DNA of 64,000 nt from Aquatica leii (taxonomy: Eukaryota > Arthropoda > Insecta > Coleoptera > Lampyridae). Location: positions 132,760,545-132,824,544 of the forward strand of contig CM069433.1 in assembly GCA_035610365.1 (NCBI GenBank). The letters are read 5' to 3'. Below the pieces are notes generated by a model. It did not search any database. It saw only the letters and a program-made list of their open reading frames with translations, and was not told the DNA's origin. This document shows positions 11,192 to 46,200 of this stretch, one piece after another; position 1 is the first letter of the stretch, and every line of letters begins with the position of its first letter. Both the position numbers and the translations under genes were made by a program.

Positions 11192-13050
11192 TGACTGTGA
11201 AGAAATTCTTTTTCATTCTTTAGAGAAAGCAGCCGTGCGTGTCTGATTCAGTGAAGACGCGATCCTGCCTGCTACGTTGGATTTGAAGGACCGTAAAAAA
11301 ACAGCGTTTACGATTGGAACCGGTTTGTAGCAGTTTACTATTATGCTCTTTAGTCTGTGTAATGCTCATGCGACGTTTGAACGTTTGAGGCAAACCTTCT
11401 TAGGAGAACTGTCTTTAAAGACCTGTCTGGCTTATCTAGACGACGTGATTGTGGTTGGAAGGTCGTTTGAAGAACATTTGAACAACCTCAAAGAAGTGTT
11501 CCAATGACTATACAAGCATCAGGTTTGCCGTTTCCTTGGGTTGTGCATCTAGTATAAACGATTTGTACTCGGATCTACCAATATTGCAAACTTTTAACAA
11601 AAGTGACCAAAGAAAGAGCAGAATTTAGATAGAATGAAGACTGTGAAAACATATAGTCACTTCGTCGATTTTAACTTATTCAACAGAAAATGGAGAATTT
11701 TTTGGATACCGATCCAAGTAATCTGGCCATAGGTGCAGTGCTATCACAAATTAAAACTGGACAAGAAAAAGTCGTCGCGTATTTTAGCAAAGTTTTGTCT
11801 AGGTCAGAAAGGAATTACTTTGTCACTAGAAGAGACTGTTAGCAGTCGTTAACTTCATAGAGCACTTTTATAAATACTTGCATGAACGCAAATTTTTACT
11901 AGGGGCGGATCACGCCGTATTGAAATGACTATTGTAGTTTCTTAATCCGAAAGGACAAATGGCAAGAAGAAAAGATCGAATGTCTCCGAAAAACTGCTCT
12001 GGTCGATGATAAGTAAGAACCTAAGCACCCGCAAAAACGATCCCGAAATAAAATTACTCCTCAACTGAAAAGTAAACGGCCGACGACTAACCTGTGAAGA
12101 AGTAAGTGCTTTTGCAAGAAAAGCATACTAGGCGCAGTGATATCTTCTTGAAAGTAAAAAAACGGCCTTCTTAAGCAATCTCTGGAGAGTGTCGAAGGCA
12201 CGAATAACAGACTAAAGTTTGTAATGTTGAAGAGTCAAGTGCTGCAGCATCTGCACGATGGTACAATAAAAAGACACTTTGGTATGAAGAAGACATAAGG
12301 AAAAGTACGAGAAAGATTCTATTGGGTGAACTGCAAAGAGAACGTGATGGAATGGTGCCGTAAGTGCACAAAAAAGCGCAAAGCACCAATGTAATAATAT
12401 AACGTGGGAAGTCATTTAGAGAGAATAGTGATTCACCTCGCAGAACAGTTCTTAGATTTTGATTTGGGAAACAAATACATCTTGGCGGTTATGGATTATA
12501 TTATCTAATCAAGAAGCATTTACAGTAGCAGCGACGTTTTGGTGAAAGAGTTTTTTTGTCGGTTCAAAGTTCCGTTGACATTAAAATGCGACCAAGACTA
12601 CAACTTTGGGTCAGCAAGTTGATGAAGGCACTAAACGAGGTACATGAGGCGGTTTGAAAAAACGCTGTGACAGAATAAAGACCACATATGACGTCAAGGC
12701 ATAAAAATGTGTTCAATCGGGCGACATAGTGTGGTTATATAATCCTCAAAGAAGATGTGGTTTGTCGCCGAAGCTGCAACGGCTCTGCACTTCTGAAGCG
12801 TATTAATGACGTTTCATACCTTATCCGAAAACCACGCAGAGCAAATCAAAAGTGGTACACATCGATCATCTAGCCTTTTTTTCTGGCGATAACAATGTTA
12901 TCCAAGACCAGGTTCGAACCTGGGTAATAACAAGTAGAACCAGGAATCAAGTCGATGGAATGGACTTCGATAGGTTTATAAGAATGTACAGGAGTTCTGG
13001 AAAGGCTAGGCTTGGTGTTACAACCAATGAGCAACAAGACCTGTTCTAAA

Positions 13051-14858
13051 CACGAAAAGAATCACATTATTGCAAATTGCATGAGCAATAAAGACAGCAA
13101 CCGGCTGTCGGCAAATCGAATAAAGGTGAAAGCGAGGAGGAAATTAAACACAGGATTTGAGTAAAGGTAGATTAGCAATTCGACAGCAATTTTGTGCTTT
13201 TATATATGTTGATAAAAAGTCACAAAACACGTTTTTTGAAGATGAATTAGCTTTTTTCTTTGGTTTCAATTTTTAAACGTTCAAAAGCAAGACCATTTGC
13301 TGCCATTTGTTTCATGATCTACATTCTACCTCATAAACTTTAGATATACCTCCACAATCCTTTTTTATTAAGCGGTGAGAATTATATCCGCATGATTATG
13401 ACAGAGATAGAAATGACAGTCGGATTACTTATGAAAGAATTTTGCGAGATTGTTTTAGCTGTAGCTTTTGCAAATCTAAACTGTTCTTATTAAAAAAAAA
13501 ACATTCTTCTATTAGTTATCATAGATAAGTTTGTCTCAAACTGAAACTAATGCCAACATTTTTCTGTTTTTGAATTATTGTGCAGCTTGCACAGGTCTTT
13601 CAAAGCTGTAAACTTGAACTGTTGCTATTGCAATAGGTTCTAACAACATTAGACTATTATATAACTTCTAAATCTTTAAACTGAATAGGATAACTGTAAA
13701 CCAAATTTTTAATTGTTGTGGATATCTCTGTGTTGTGTGTTGTCTAACAAAAGTTAAAATATCACATATTTGCATAACATTCAAAACAGACTTGTAATTC
13801 TTAAAACATTTTATGTAAATAAATTATGAAAACTACACATTCATTTAACAAATTTAAGTTGTATATTCATCTAGCATAATAAATAAATAACTAAATAAAT
13901 TGTGTTTGTTTTGTTGTATAAATTGGCATTCGATTAAGTGCTACATATACATATTACAATGTGCATTCTTTAAAATGTAAATAAAAATACAAAAATGGTA
14001 TATTAAATATATTATATTTATACCAACTACAGTATACATAAAATAATGAAGAAACATTTATGAAAAAAATTGTTAATACAATGATTGTATATATTACAAT
14101 TTTAGCATACAAATATCACAGAATAGTAAGTTTTAAAGATAATAAAATAATACAACAGTATTTCAGGTCACAAATTCACATTCTTTTTGGCACAGAATTA
14201 AAATAATCGAAATATTAAAGATCACAGTAGAAGTTTCAGTAGAAGGGCAACGTATATACATATACATATGGAAATGCAAAAATTTTACAATAGGTACATA
14301 CATGTAAATGTTCCCAAGAATAATATATAATTCAGGCCTTGTATTTCAATACAGGGGTATATATATATATATCACATAAAACATATAATTATTTATGTGT
14401 ATGTGTATAGACAAACATTTTTTTAATTTTTCACTTTATATCCATCCTACTTGTAATTATGTTTATATAAACACATGCAATGGTGATTTTTTTATTACTA
14501 TGTTATTGTGTAAACATATATTTTCTAATTTTTCTTGTTTATTAATTATAACTATTTCAGTGCTCGATTATACGTTGACTATTTATTTAACTTGACGTAC
14601 TTATAAAACACATTAAGCAGGTAGTTTTTTTTTAATTTACCGATTAGATTTTTATTAGCCCAGTTTTAATGTTTTTGGTATCTTACGACTTACACTTTGT
14701 TCGACTTCACCTTGCTTAATAAGAATTTTACAAGTAACTGCATTTAAAATGTTTTTATAAATTAAAAACATATGATTTTTTTGCAATAACTTTTAGAAAA
14801 ATAAATTTGGAGTTAAAAAGTTTAGGCTTTCATAATATTTAAAAATGTCGTGGTCTTA
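13051..14858. other. Intergenic, downstream of the fucosyltransferase
   Basis: AT-rich with A/T homopolymers and an (AT)n run near 14,358-14,372. No exon or repeat match is recognised. The part nearest 14,858 is probably the 3' untranslated region of the minus-strand fucosyltransferase gene. Confidence 0.4.
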
Positions 14859-15854
14859 TTAGGCAAGCGTATGCCAATTCGGTAATATTTGCCCTAGTCG
14901 AACAGTTGAGTGATGACTAACGTTATAAAAAATTGTTTCACCCCCAGCTAGTATAGCACCCCATACTCCAAATGTACCATAATCAATTATAGAATGATTG
15001 CAAGAACTTAATATAGCTAAATCCAAAGATGGAGAATTTATAAATTTCTTACTCGTAATATACACATTCTTCTTTCTGCTAAATTTTTTAATGCACCATG
15101 CAGGATCGTCACTGACTATAATAAATATAACGTTTGTATATTTATCTTGAAAATACTTCATTGCCCCATAATAAAAACTGGTGTTAGCCGGTAACATCGA
15201 ATATTTCCTCCATAAATACGAAATATAATCTGTTCTTCTAACATGTACTCCCACAAAAATACTCTGACTATTATTTTTAGCAACTAGTCGTAAAATATTT
15301 TGACTTTTGTTAACCAACTTTTTTTTAAAACTAAATTCTTGTATTATATCTTGGACCCATGTTAATACTATATCTGGTTGAACCGAGTATCGTGGTAAGA
15401 CTATGCTCTGATACGTATAATTCCAAGCATCGAGCGATTTCACAAATGTACTCATGTCGACAGGACAATGAGCAATCTCTTCGAATGTTGGCACACTGAG
15501 CGAATCAAATACTTGGTCGAGTTTTATACGAATGCATCGTGGAATGTACGGTTCTAAACCGGTACGTCTAGCTACAGCCCAAACAGAAGCGTATTCCCAC
15601 ATTTGATTTCCAAGACGGCCACCTTGCATTGTCGTAACAACCCCATATTTAGGACATTGTTGTTTAGACCACGTTTTCTTAGATTTTATATAATTACTAG
15701 AACACAATGACTTTTCAAAGTCCATAAAAACTCTTAAAGAACTGTGACTCGGATTAACAGCATACAACGGAAATAAAAACACATGCACAAATAAAATTAC
15801 ACAAAAAGCTAGAACTGTTCCTGTAAATAATATATTCTTGTTTGCATTTATCAT
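14859..15854 (-). CDS. GT11 family alpha-1,2-fucosyltransferase (type II membrane)
   Basis: An uninterrupted 331-residue protein. Residues about 8-30 are a hydrophobic signal anchor, giving the type II topology of Golgi glycosyltransferases. Family GT11 motifs are present: GGRLGNQMWEYAS (78-90), the donor-binding HVRRTDY (204-210), IIVSDD (245-250), and DYGTFGVWGAILAGG (291-305). It should transfer fucose from GDP-fucose in alpha-1,2 linkage to a terminal galactose-type acceptor in the Golgi lumen, though the acceptor cannot be told from sequence. Several N-X-S/T sites are visible. The length is a little shorter than vertebrate FUT1/FUT2, and no frame damage is seen. The start is the first ATG ahead of the anchor. 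The coding sequence is intronless. It is transcribed away from tankyrase, with about 4.4 kb of transposon-bearing DNA between them. Confidence 0.92.
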   Translation of the reverse strand: MINANKNILFTGTVLAFCVILFVHVFLFPLYAVNPSHSSLRVFMDFEKSLCSSNYIKSKKTWSKQQCPKYGVVTTMQGGRLGNQMWEYASVWAVARRTGLEPYIPRCIRIKLDQVFDSLSVPTFEEIAHCPVDMSTFVKSLDAWNYTYQSIVLPRYSVQPDIVLTWVQDIIQEFSFKKKLVNKSQNILRLVAKNNSQSIFVGVHVRRTDYISYLWRKYSMLPANTSFYYGAMKYFQDKYTNVIFIIVSDDPAWCIKKFSRKKNVYITSKKFINSPSLDLAILSSCNHSIIDYGTFGVWGAILAGGETIFYNVSHHSTVRLGQILPNWHTLA

Positions 15855-17459
15855 ACCGAACTATTATTTAAAGTAAAGTTTTTCTAACACTACATTCCAA
15901 AATAACATCTTTAGTTACCCTCTTCACTACATCCTTGCAAGTATTGATTTTGTCACGCCTCACTCATTCTATTCTAGGATTCTACTTTTCCATAACTTTA
16001 CGTTTTATTTTGGTTTTATCTAAACATAGTAATAATTTTTAGCACAATAATAAAAATTAATTTAGCAAAAAGAACAAAAAACAGTACTATAAGCTTTTTT
16101 TATTTAAATCAACTAAACGCACGTAAAAAACATTTATAATTAGCGGCAAAGACATATTTCTTATTATCTTTTCTACATAATGGAGCTTCTTATACAGTTT
16201 ACTCTGTGCAAAACTCAAGCAAATATATTATGCAAATTTGGATTTCTAAGCATACTTAATATACTAAGATTAGAATAAATAAAAAAAAGCGAAAAACCGT
16301 GAAAATCTACAAAAAAACATCTTTTTATTTAGTTCATGTAATCTTTATTTTATGAAGTTTATCTAATAATGTAGTCACCGTTCTTATTATTTTATATCCA
16401 TTCTTATTTTAGCTATGAATTCTACAGTTTATGACTTTCATAAGACGAACCTAGGCCATGGTTTAGGTCGTAACACTCAACAAACCGTGATCGAAAAAAT
16501 GAAAATTAAACGTTTGCAAAACTTATAGCCGTTTTGAAGGTCTTAAAATTCAAAAAACTGTCGGAAAGTTAAGTAATGTAGGTTGCATATACTGAAACAT
16601 AACGTATAGTTAAAAACTGAATAAACCAGTTTACATTTATACGTAATAATTTTATAGCGCTTTTTAGTTTTTGCTACAAATTGTCGTAAAGAATGTTGTT
16701 AAAATTAGTGCAACAATCTTAGACCACACTATGTACTTGGTCTATCTTCACGCATTCAATGTTGCTTGAAAACTACCTCAGTTCTTCTTCCTGATTGACT
16801 AATGAAAGAGTGGGCGACGGTATTATATCATTAGCGATCACGTAATTAACGGACTTTCACTTTCCGTTACCGCTTGACTGACTTTGTTATTATACGGAGT
16901 AAGAGTTTGTGTTCTTTCCAAGAAGGATGATCATTGTCTCAGAGTGTGTAACACTGGTAGCAAAGATTTTCTGAGTTTTTAATCGTTTTGTCGGTTCATA
17001 TTATAGGGTTGTTTTTCTATTTTCCAGCTTTGCGAATTAGTCTGGAAAACTAGAAAAGAGTTCTAGCTAACACTTTAGTTTAGTTAAAGTGTCATTGATT
17101 TCACACAAGTTCTTCCACTACTTTTTTTTACTCTACCATCATTAGAGCGTTCCATCTGTTCTATATAAGTAATTTGATTCACAGGAACAAGAAATTTTGT
17201 AAATCCCGGCATGTTTTAAATCTTCTTGTTCGTATTTAACAGATCTAAAGCAATTGTTCAGAGTATTCTGTTGTAAAGACAGACATATTATGTTTCTTTA
17301 GCAATGCTTATTGTTTCTGTCGAACCCATACAGTATAGTAAATAAGTGGTGCTAGTAGGAAGTGGTAGGTCTTCTTTGAGTTTTGGATTGACTGCTCTTT
17401 AGATCTTTTTGAACCCGCAATCTCCTCTTTCTTCCAGAAAAATTCTAAACTGACGTGTT
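15855..17459. other. Intergenic spacer
   Basis: No gene is recognised. The part next to 15,855 should contain the promoter and 5' untranslated region of the fucosyltransferase, but no specific element can be pointed out. Confidence 0.4.
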
Positions 17460-18180
17460 ATTCCAGAGGTTATTGAAAGTGACCACCGACTGATACGGTT
17501 AGAGTTAACCGTCGAAACCCCCCATCTAGAACCTATCCCTAAGAGAATCTATGATTATAAACGCATAGATCCTGTTTGCCTAAATATGGCAATCCCAAGT
17601 TCTATTCCTGCTTATCTTTCACGCGGTGCTTTGTGCCACGAACTTAGACCTGTAGACCGCCGTCATTGGTAAGTTGCGGTGTATTGTTTACGAAAACATC
17701 ACCAAAATGCCCCAGAGACTTAAAACCTCAATGGTTGTCCGTACGAGACGATTGAAGCTATTGTTTGCTCCCTGTTTCGTGACGACGACAGATAGTTCTT
17801 TGCATGCTCAAATAAAATTTCGCACTGATTTGCAAATAACCAACAAGACTGGGGTGGTCACTAGCAACGATATAGCCGCGGTGGTTAGTAAAACTCCTAA
17901 AAACAAGTCTCTTGGACCTGACGGAATACATTGTAATGTCTTACGTGTAATTGTACAAGCACGTCGATTCTCGCTTGTCGTGAATTCGATGACGTTCGGG
18001 GTGACCTGTTAGCCACGATCAACACTTATCTCGAATTCTCGGTTTGGTTCAAGGAACCATGTGCTCTCATAGCACGTACAAATCTATCCTACTGGTCTTG
18101 TAACACTATCCTGTCTACTCGTAACATTTCCCTAATTAAAGTATCGCTTTTGTGGCGAATTTGTATCAAGCAAGTTTGGG
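17460..18180 (+). mobile_element. LINE fragment (endonuclease end and RT start)
   Basis: At 17,472-17,510 the plus strand reads IESDHRLIRLELT, the C-terminal SDH motif of the apurinic-type endonuclease of non-LTR retrotransposons, followed shortly by KRIYDYKRID. At about 17,800-17,960 it reads a linker and SKTPKNKSLGPDGIHCNVL, which matches the KSPGPDGI block at the start of the reverse transcriptase. The rest of the RT is missing or scrambled. It is dead and 5'/3' incomplete. It differs in wording from the LINE relic at 33-34 kb. Confidence 0.7.
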
Positions 18181-20260
18181 TGGTATGGTGAGTCCACATC
18201 TTCCTCTTCTTGACCTGCTCAGCATGAGTGTCTGAATGATATCATTATACTATCTAAAAAAGTTATCTATCAGAGCTTAGAAAAATTATATCTTTTAGAT
18301 AACATCTATTCGAGATCATTTTAGCGATATCTTTAGACATCTGTACGATATCTGTAAGATAACTGTAAGTCATCTTTTGTGTGAGTATTTATCTGATTTG
18401 AGGTTAGGGTTACATTACCTAGATTACTACTGCCTCTATATATTGATATATATTTATTTGTTATTCTAACCTATGGAAAAATGTAAACAAACGTCTATCC
18501 TAAAATAAGAGATCTTTCTGATAGCTTTATGACATATCTAGCAAATACTTATTATGGAAGTCTAGATCTACATCATGTTAGCTTTAAGAACTCTAAAAGA
18601 GATCGTGTTCACTCCTATCTATAACCAGATCGCATTTTTATTTTATCACCTTTGAAATTACCTCACATAACCACAAGTATTATCTTCGTAACGAATTTGG
18701 GTAGTATGTGAAACAGAACTTAATGTCAGTAATAAAATAAATTTTATATGCAAGTTTTTGATTGCATAGGTATAGTTTTTGAAACTGTGTAAAAACACTG
18801 TAATTTAGTCAATAATAAGATGTTACTTTCATAGAATAACGGTTACCTTTGTTGAACGGTATTGGCAGCTTATGGTTTACTGGGTTGTCGTTCGAAAAGT
18901 AATATAACTCTTTGCGTTTAGTTCTTTTTCTTGCTTTTTTTCTAGTAGTTTTTAGGAAAATTGGGTATATTTAGATCTAATATCTAAATTCGTTTCTAAT
19001 TCTTCTCATCGGTACGTTGTTACGAACACGTTTACATATATCTTTTTCCTACTTTCATATTTCCATCGGATCAGCGAAAACAGCTAATCTCTGATTACCA
19101 CTTTTCATCTGTTAGTGATCACCGCAGTGTTGGAAGAACCTTAAACTACATTGTTTTTTTTAAATTTGATTACTAAGAAACAAATTTGATTACTATAATT
19201 ATAACCAACTAAAAAGAAGTTCCACGCAAGAACGCATTTATGTAAAATCCAGCCGCAATGAGACGGTAGTAGCGTACGAACATACGTTTCAGTTTCTTAA
19301 CGCCAAAGATCTTAACGCCACGTTTTTAATGTGCGATTGAATAGTAACTACTCTTGAAAACTGATACATTTGCGGTGACAGTACATTCTTAAATACTTTT
19401 TAAACATATTTGTACAAAACATCTTTTCACCTAAATCGCTAAATCTTTTTCAAACATATAGCATATTTCGCAGATAAGATAAGCACGTGCATAATCATAA
19501 ATTTGTTCCGACAACCAAAATATTTATGCTACATTATTAAAATCATAATAACCGAATTATTCATATGTATGTATTTAATTTTTAAATGTCTTGGAATTAT
19601 GATACACGCTGCTGAATTTTAAGTTGCAACCTACTCATAATAAGTAATTTCTTTTGGAGGTAAAAGTTAATCAATGCATTTTAGTTTCATATCATTTAAC
19701 ACTCCTTTTACAATGCGGTTCATTGTAATTATCAAACATGTGGTTTTCAATAAATGTTATTTCGTTACATCGCTAACAAAAATGTTAAAAATTTTACGTG
19801 AGACGAGTTCTGATTTGTTAAGTTTGTCATTAAAAAAAAATTAATGGGAAGTATGCATTATAATTAAATAGTTGTGTAAATATGTGCTTAATATTTTAAA
19901 TACGGTATCCGGGAAATATCGATTATTTTGCGCTGTCAAAGAAGTTACTGTATGAATGTATATTTATAAGCATCCTATACATTGAATTTTTTATTTTTCG
20001 ATTGTTAAATTATGGGCCAATGAGATTGTCGCACAGTCCCCTCTTTATTTATATGGCAGATATACATCTGCAAGTCAACATCAACAACAACTTTCACAAA
20101 GTTTACCTCGAAACTCAGCTGATCGAAAAATAGTATTACACATTAATGTAGAACGTTGATTATTTAAACCACTAATATGAAAAAACAATTTAGTAAATTT
20201 AAATACAAGTGCATCAATAGACTCGCCAGCTGTAAATATTAGGAGAATTAAATGTTGTGA
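18181..20260. other. Intergenic region upstream of tankyrase
   Basis: No gene is seen. An imperfect 13-bp direct repeat (TTTGGGTGGTATG at 18,175 and TTTGGGTAGTATG at 18,696) bounds about 510 bp rich in GATATC/AGATAA words, possibly an insertion with a target duplication. The last few hundred bases before 20,261 should contain the tankyrase promoter and 5' untranslated region; no definite TATA or initiator site can be assigned. Confidence 0.4.
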
Positions 20261-42786
<22,526 letters not shown>

Positions 42787-43247
42787 TTCGGTAAAGAAAA
42801 TTGGTTTATATTCGATTCTCAACGTTCGTACAGACAACATTTATATAATGCAGTTTGTAACGCATTACGCTGCCTTGTTCCTACTAGGCCAAAATGTGGG
42901 TGTCAGGGTTGATGATGAATAATAACATAATTTTTGTACTTTTCAATTTTGAACAAGGATTTTACTCTGTCATTTAAAAAGAAATATATCTTTACATGTA
43001 TTTGTGAAAAGTGCCTGGTGTCAAACAAAAAAAAATTTTATTTCTTTGACTAGTACGTGGAAGTATTTTTAGAATTTAAATTCCTTAATAAGTTCATTAA
43101 TCATTGTGATATATTGTACCCTTTACATTTAATGTAAGATAAAGCTCAAGTATTTACTATATTTAATGTGGTATGGTGTAAGGGTACCTTTATAAATTAT
43201 TTTTAGTTTTACAATTTTAAATTATGTAGATGTTTAATGGTAAATCG

Positions 43248-43253
43248 AATAAA
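43248..43253 (+). terminator. Candidate tankyrase poly(A) signal
   Basis: AATAAA lies about 460 bases after the tankyrase stop codon. It is followed within 20-30 bases by a T-rich and GT-containing stretch (AAGTGTTCG ... TTGTCTTTTTT), as expected for a cleavage site. Other weaker variants lie upstream, so the site is a candidate only. Confidence 0.45.
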
Positions 43254-43279
43254 AAAAAGTGTTCGATGCAATTTCTTGT

Positions 43280-46200
43280 CTTTTTTATCTACCAATTTAT
43301 TTCATGCTTATAACACTACTCCCCCGAACTGCACTAGACAAACTTTCGGAAAACACTGTAGCCAAAACGGGATAAGACTACTGGAACCTGTGATTCTCAT
43401 ATTTAAAAACTAAATCCCGTGAACAAAAAAGTAGCTGCGTCTCGCTGTGGCTGTCATTTAAGTTCGTTATACACTGCTTACTCTTGATAGTAGGATGGCT
43501 GTAGTAGATTAAAGAAATCGTGGTTTTTATTCTAGTATAACGCATGAAATATTAACCGAAATATTCTCTGTTCGAGAGAACCCACAGTAGGAGGGAAAGA
43601 ACAGGCGAAGAAACCCCTCTGATCCTCTAACTAAATGTAAATTCAAGATAATTACATAGTTTAGATTTATCAAGTAATCCGTTTATAATCGAAGATGTCA
43701 ATAAACATCGGGAAGTTAGGACATCCTAAATTTAAATTAATTCATCAAATACATAGATATGATAACAGATTTAAATCCACATATAAACACTTGCACAAAC
43801 ATCATTATATTAGACAGAAGAAGTTAGTTAACTGACGGCTTACCAGCGGGTACTGGAAGCAACCCAACTATTAGTTGAATGGTCGATACAAACAAACAAG
43901 CGCCAATAATACAGATATAATAAAACACAATATATATCAAACAAGAACTACTAAGATGTAGGGTCCGTATATCAGAAAGCGACTACTACATAAAATAAAA
44001 TGGATACAAGTTGCACTATTACACATAAAGTACAATGAGGGTTCATAATCAGGAAGCAACCTGCAACCTCAAGATATTTGCTTTTCAAACTTATATAATC
44101 AAATTATAAATGTTCACAAAAAACAAAAATTATTATGCATAATTTAAAATTGAAGTCAGAAATTAGCATTAATAACTTGCGCAGAAACGTGTTTTGCTTG
44201 TCTAGATCATAACAGTCACGTTGTTGACAATTGGCACTGATTTTCTTCATACCGTTGTAGACGCGTGTTTGCAAATAGCTGCTCGCGTGTATCTATCGTT
44301 CAAAGCGATAAGACACGTCCTGCCTCGCAATCATTTGTATACATAAACCGTTTACGAAATACATTACATATAAAACAAAACACACTTTTTCTTTCCGCCG
44401 TGTCAATAACTACAAATTAAAAGACTTGATTTTTTTAATATATTTCTAACTATATAAATCAAAAATGAAAAACACTTTGTATGTAGAATATGAACTGAAA
44501 ATCAAATAGTAAACTAAGGACGTTAACAGTTTTACTTTACTTATAAATCGTTTGACATCTTGATACTATCTGGCTATTAGTTAAAATACTTAGGTGCTAA
44601 AACGCTTACTGATTTCTGGAATTTTTAATATGAAGGAAAACATCCGCGAGAGCTGAGGCTCTTTGATATAGCCTAGCTAGAATAAACATGTTCAGCCAGA
44701 TGTTTGAGATTGCATTAAAAGTTTACTAGTTTTAAAGTATTTTTTTCTTTACAGGATTGCAAAAAACCTCTTGCTTACTACCCTCCAAATATTTTCACAT
44801 ATTGTAAAAAAACGACAGTGATTTAACGTCATTTAGTTACTGGGGTTGTACTCACAAACCACCCGTTATACTCGTAAAACTTTTAAACCATTTTCTGCTT
44901 TGTTTTATTTTTTAACCAGATTTATAGAATAATGAAACGACCAATCCTAATTTTCAGTTAATTTAAAAAAAAAAATAATTAGAAGTTTTACATTCTGCAA
45001 AATTATGTTGGGAATTGTATTGCTTACGTGCATTTACAATTTAAAGTTATTTTTATCTGTAAACGCTATGATTGTGCACGTATTAACTGTCATCATTCGG
45101 AGAATAGTAGTGATAACGCTGACCGACACAAACGAACGCGTAAATACTAGACGACCTTGAGGGTAATATTAAGTAGAATACCATTCATTTTTGAATTATG
45201 CGCTGATGCTATTAGAAGTGCCCAGTATAATATAGTATATTGTACACCACTGTAAGTTCCGTTGCGACTTGTGTTGGCCTCTCGGCATCTATTCTTGTTA
45301 GACCCCAACTAGTCCGGTTACAAGTCTTATATGATTAGTCAATGCTATTAGTCACATACGCATTTCACAAAACTCAAAGAAAACCAAAGACACCAATTTT
45401 ATAGTATTAATGCTGATTGTACCTGCGGACGGAACTCTTCTGCCTTCGACGTTCCACCCTTAGCGTGCGCAAACTTCTCTTAACCCCGATTATGCGCATT
45501 TTCGTAGTTATCGTTGTTTCCACCAGATAACAATGCTTATGTAAATGTAAACTAGATCATCTCAAACCTATACTTGCATAGTATTGCTAAATAAGCTTAA
45601 GACACATAATGTAATTGGTTGACAGCCCACAATATATGGCAGATTACAACTAATATGGAATTTAAATTGACGAAAATTTGTTGAGAATTAGTATCTGCTG
45701 CTGATGGCAATCTATAACAGTATAATAACAAATGTACTTCGTGAACATCAAAAGAAATGAGTTTCCGACTAGAACTACTTCTTTAAATGTTTAAACAAAC
45801 TGCAAATTAAGATGCAATAAGAAGATTGCTCAATTCACCACTCGACCAATGATACACAAGCATTCGTAGAGTTTCTGGAAGAAGAAAAATTTATCATTGT
45901 TAAAGAAAAATCCGAAAAGAGATAGGAGTTGATATATAACATATGATATTTCTGACACGGAGTTCCTAACGAAAATCTTATGGAGCGGTATAGGGAATAT
46001 CGCACGACCAGTATATACGACTTTCGGATCTTTTGCAGGATAGATGGGAATCATATAATAGACTATTTCCGCATAGCACAAGGGCATTCCATGGATGTCC
46101 ACAAGATGTAAGTTAACCGTCATTTTGTCAAAAAAATGGACACCGCGTATCGACATCTGTTAGAATACCATTGGAGGAAGTTTTGATATTGTTCTCACGT

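Larger units (their letters stand above)
9239..13050 (+). mobile_element. Decayed Ty3/gypsy retrotransposon (gag end to pol end)
   Basis: Fragments appear in the expected order. A Gag zinc-knuckle-like SNCGKKGHVRR lies at about 9385-9440. A protease-like LLIDTEASKAIIHPD lies near 10,590-10,640 (the usual Asp-Thr-Gly has become Asp-Thr-Glu). Reverse transcriptase includes CLAYLDDVIVVG near 11,430-11,460, with the catalytic DD retained. RNase H shows LDTDPSNLAIGAVLSQ near 11,700. An integrase zinc-binding region lies near 12,240-12,380, and the pol end has GDIVWLYNPQRRCGLSPK near 12,720-12,770 and VVHIDHLAFF near 12,850. Many stops and frame changes make it non-functional. It is interrupted by two inverted-repeat elements. 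LTRs were not located. A second copy of the family runs off the right end of the window. Confidence 0.85.

Noticed and set aside
12901..12925. B-box-like GGTTCGAACC as a Pol III element
   Set aside because: It is a short palindrome inside the gypsy pol end, with no A box at the right spacing.
45830..46156. 108-residue minus-strand ORF
   Set aside because: No recognisable domain, no coding-like codon bias, and no exon signals around it.
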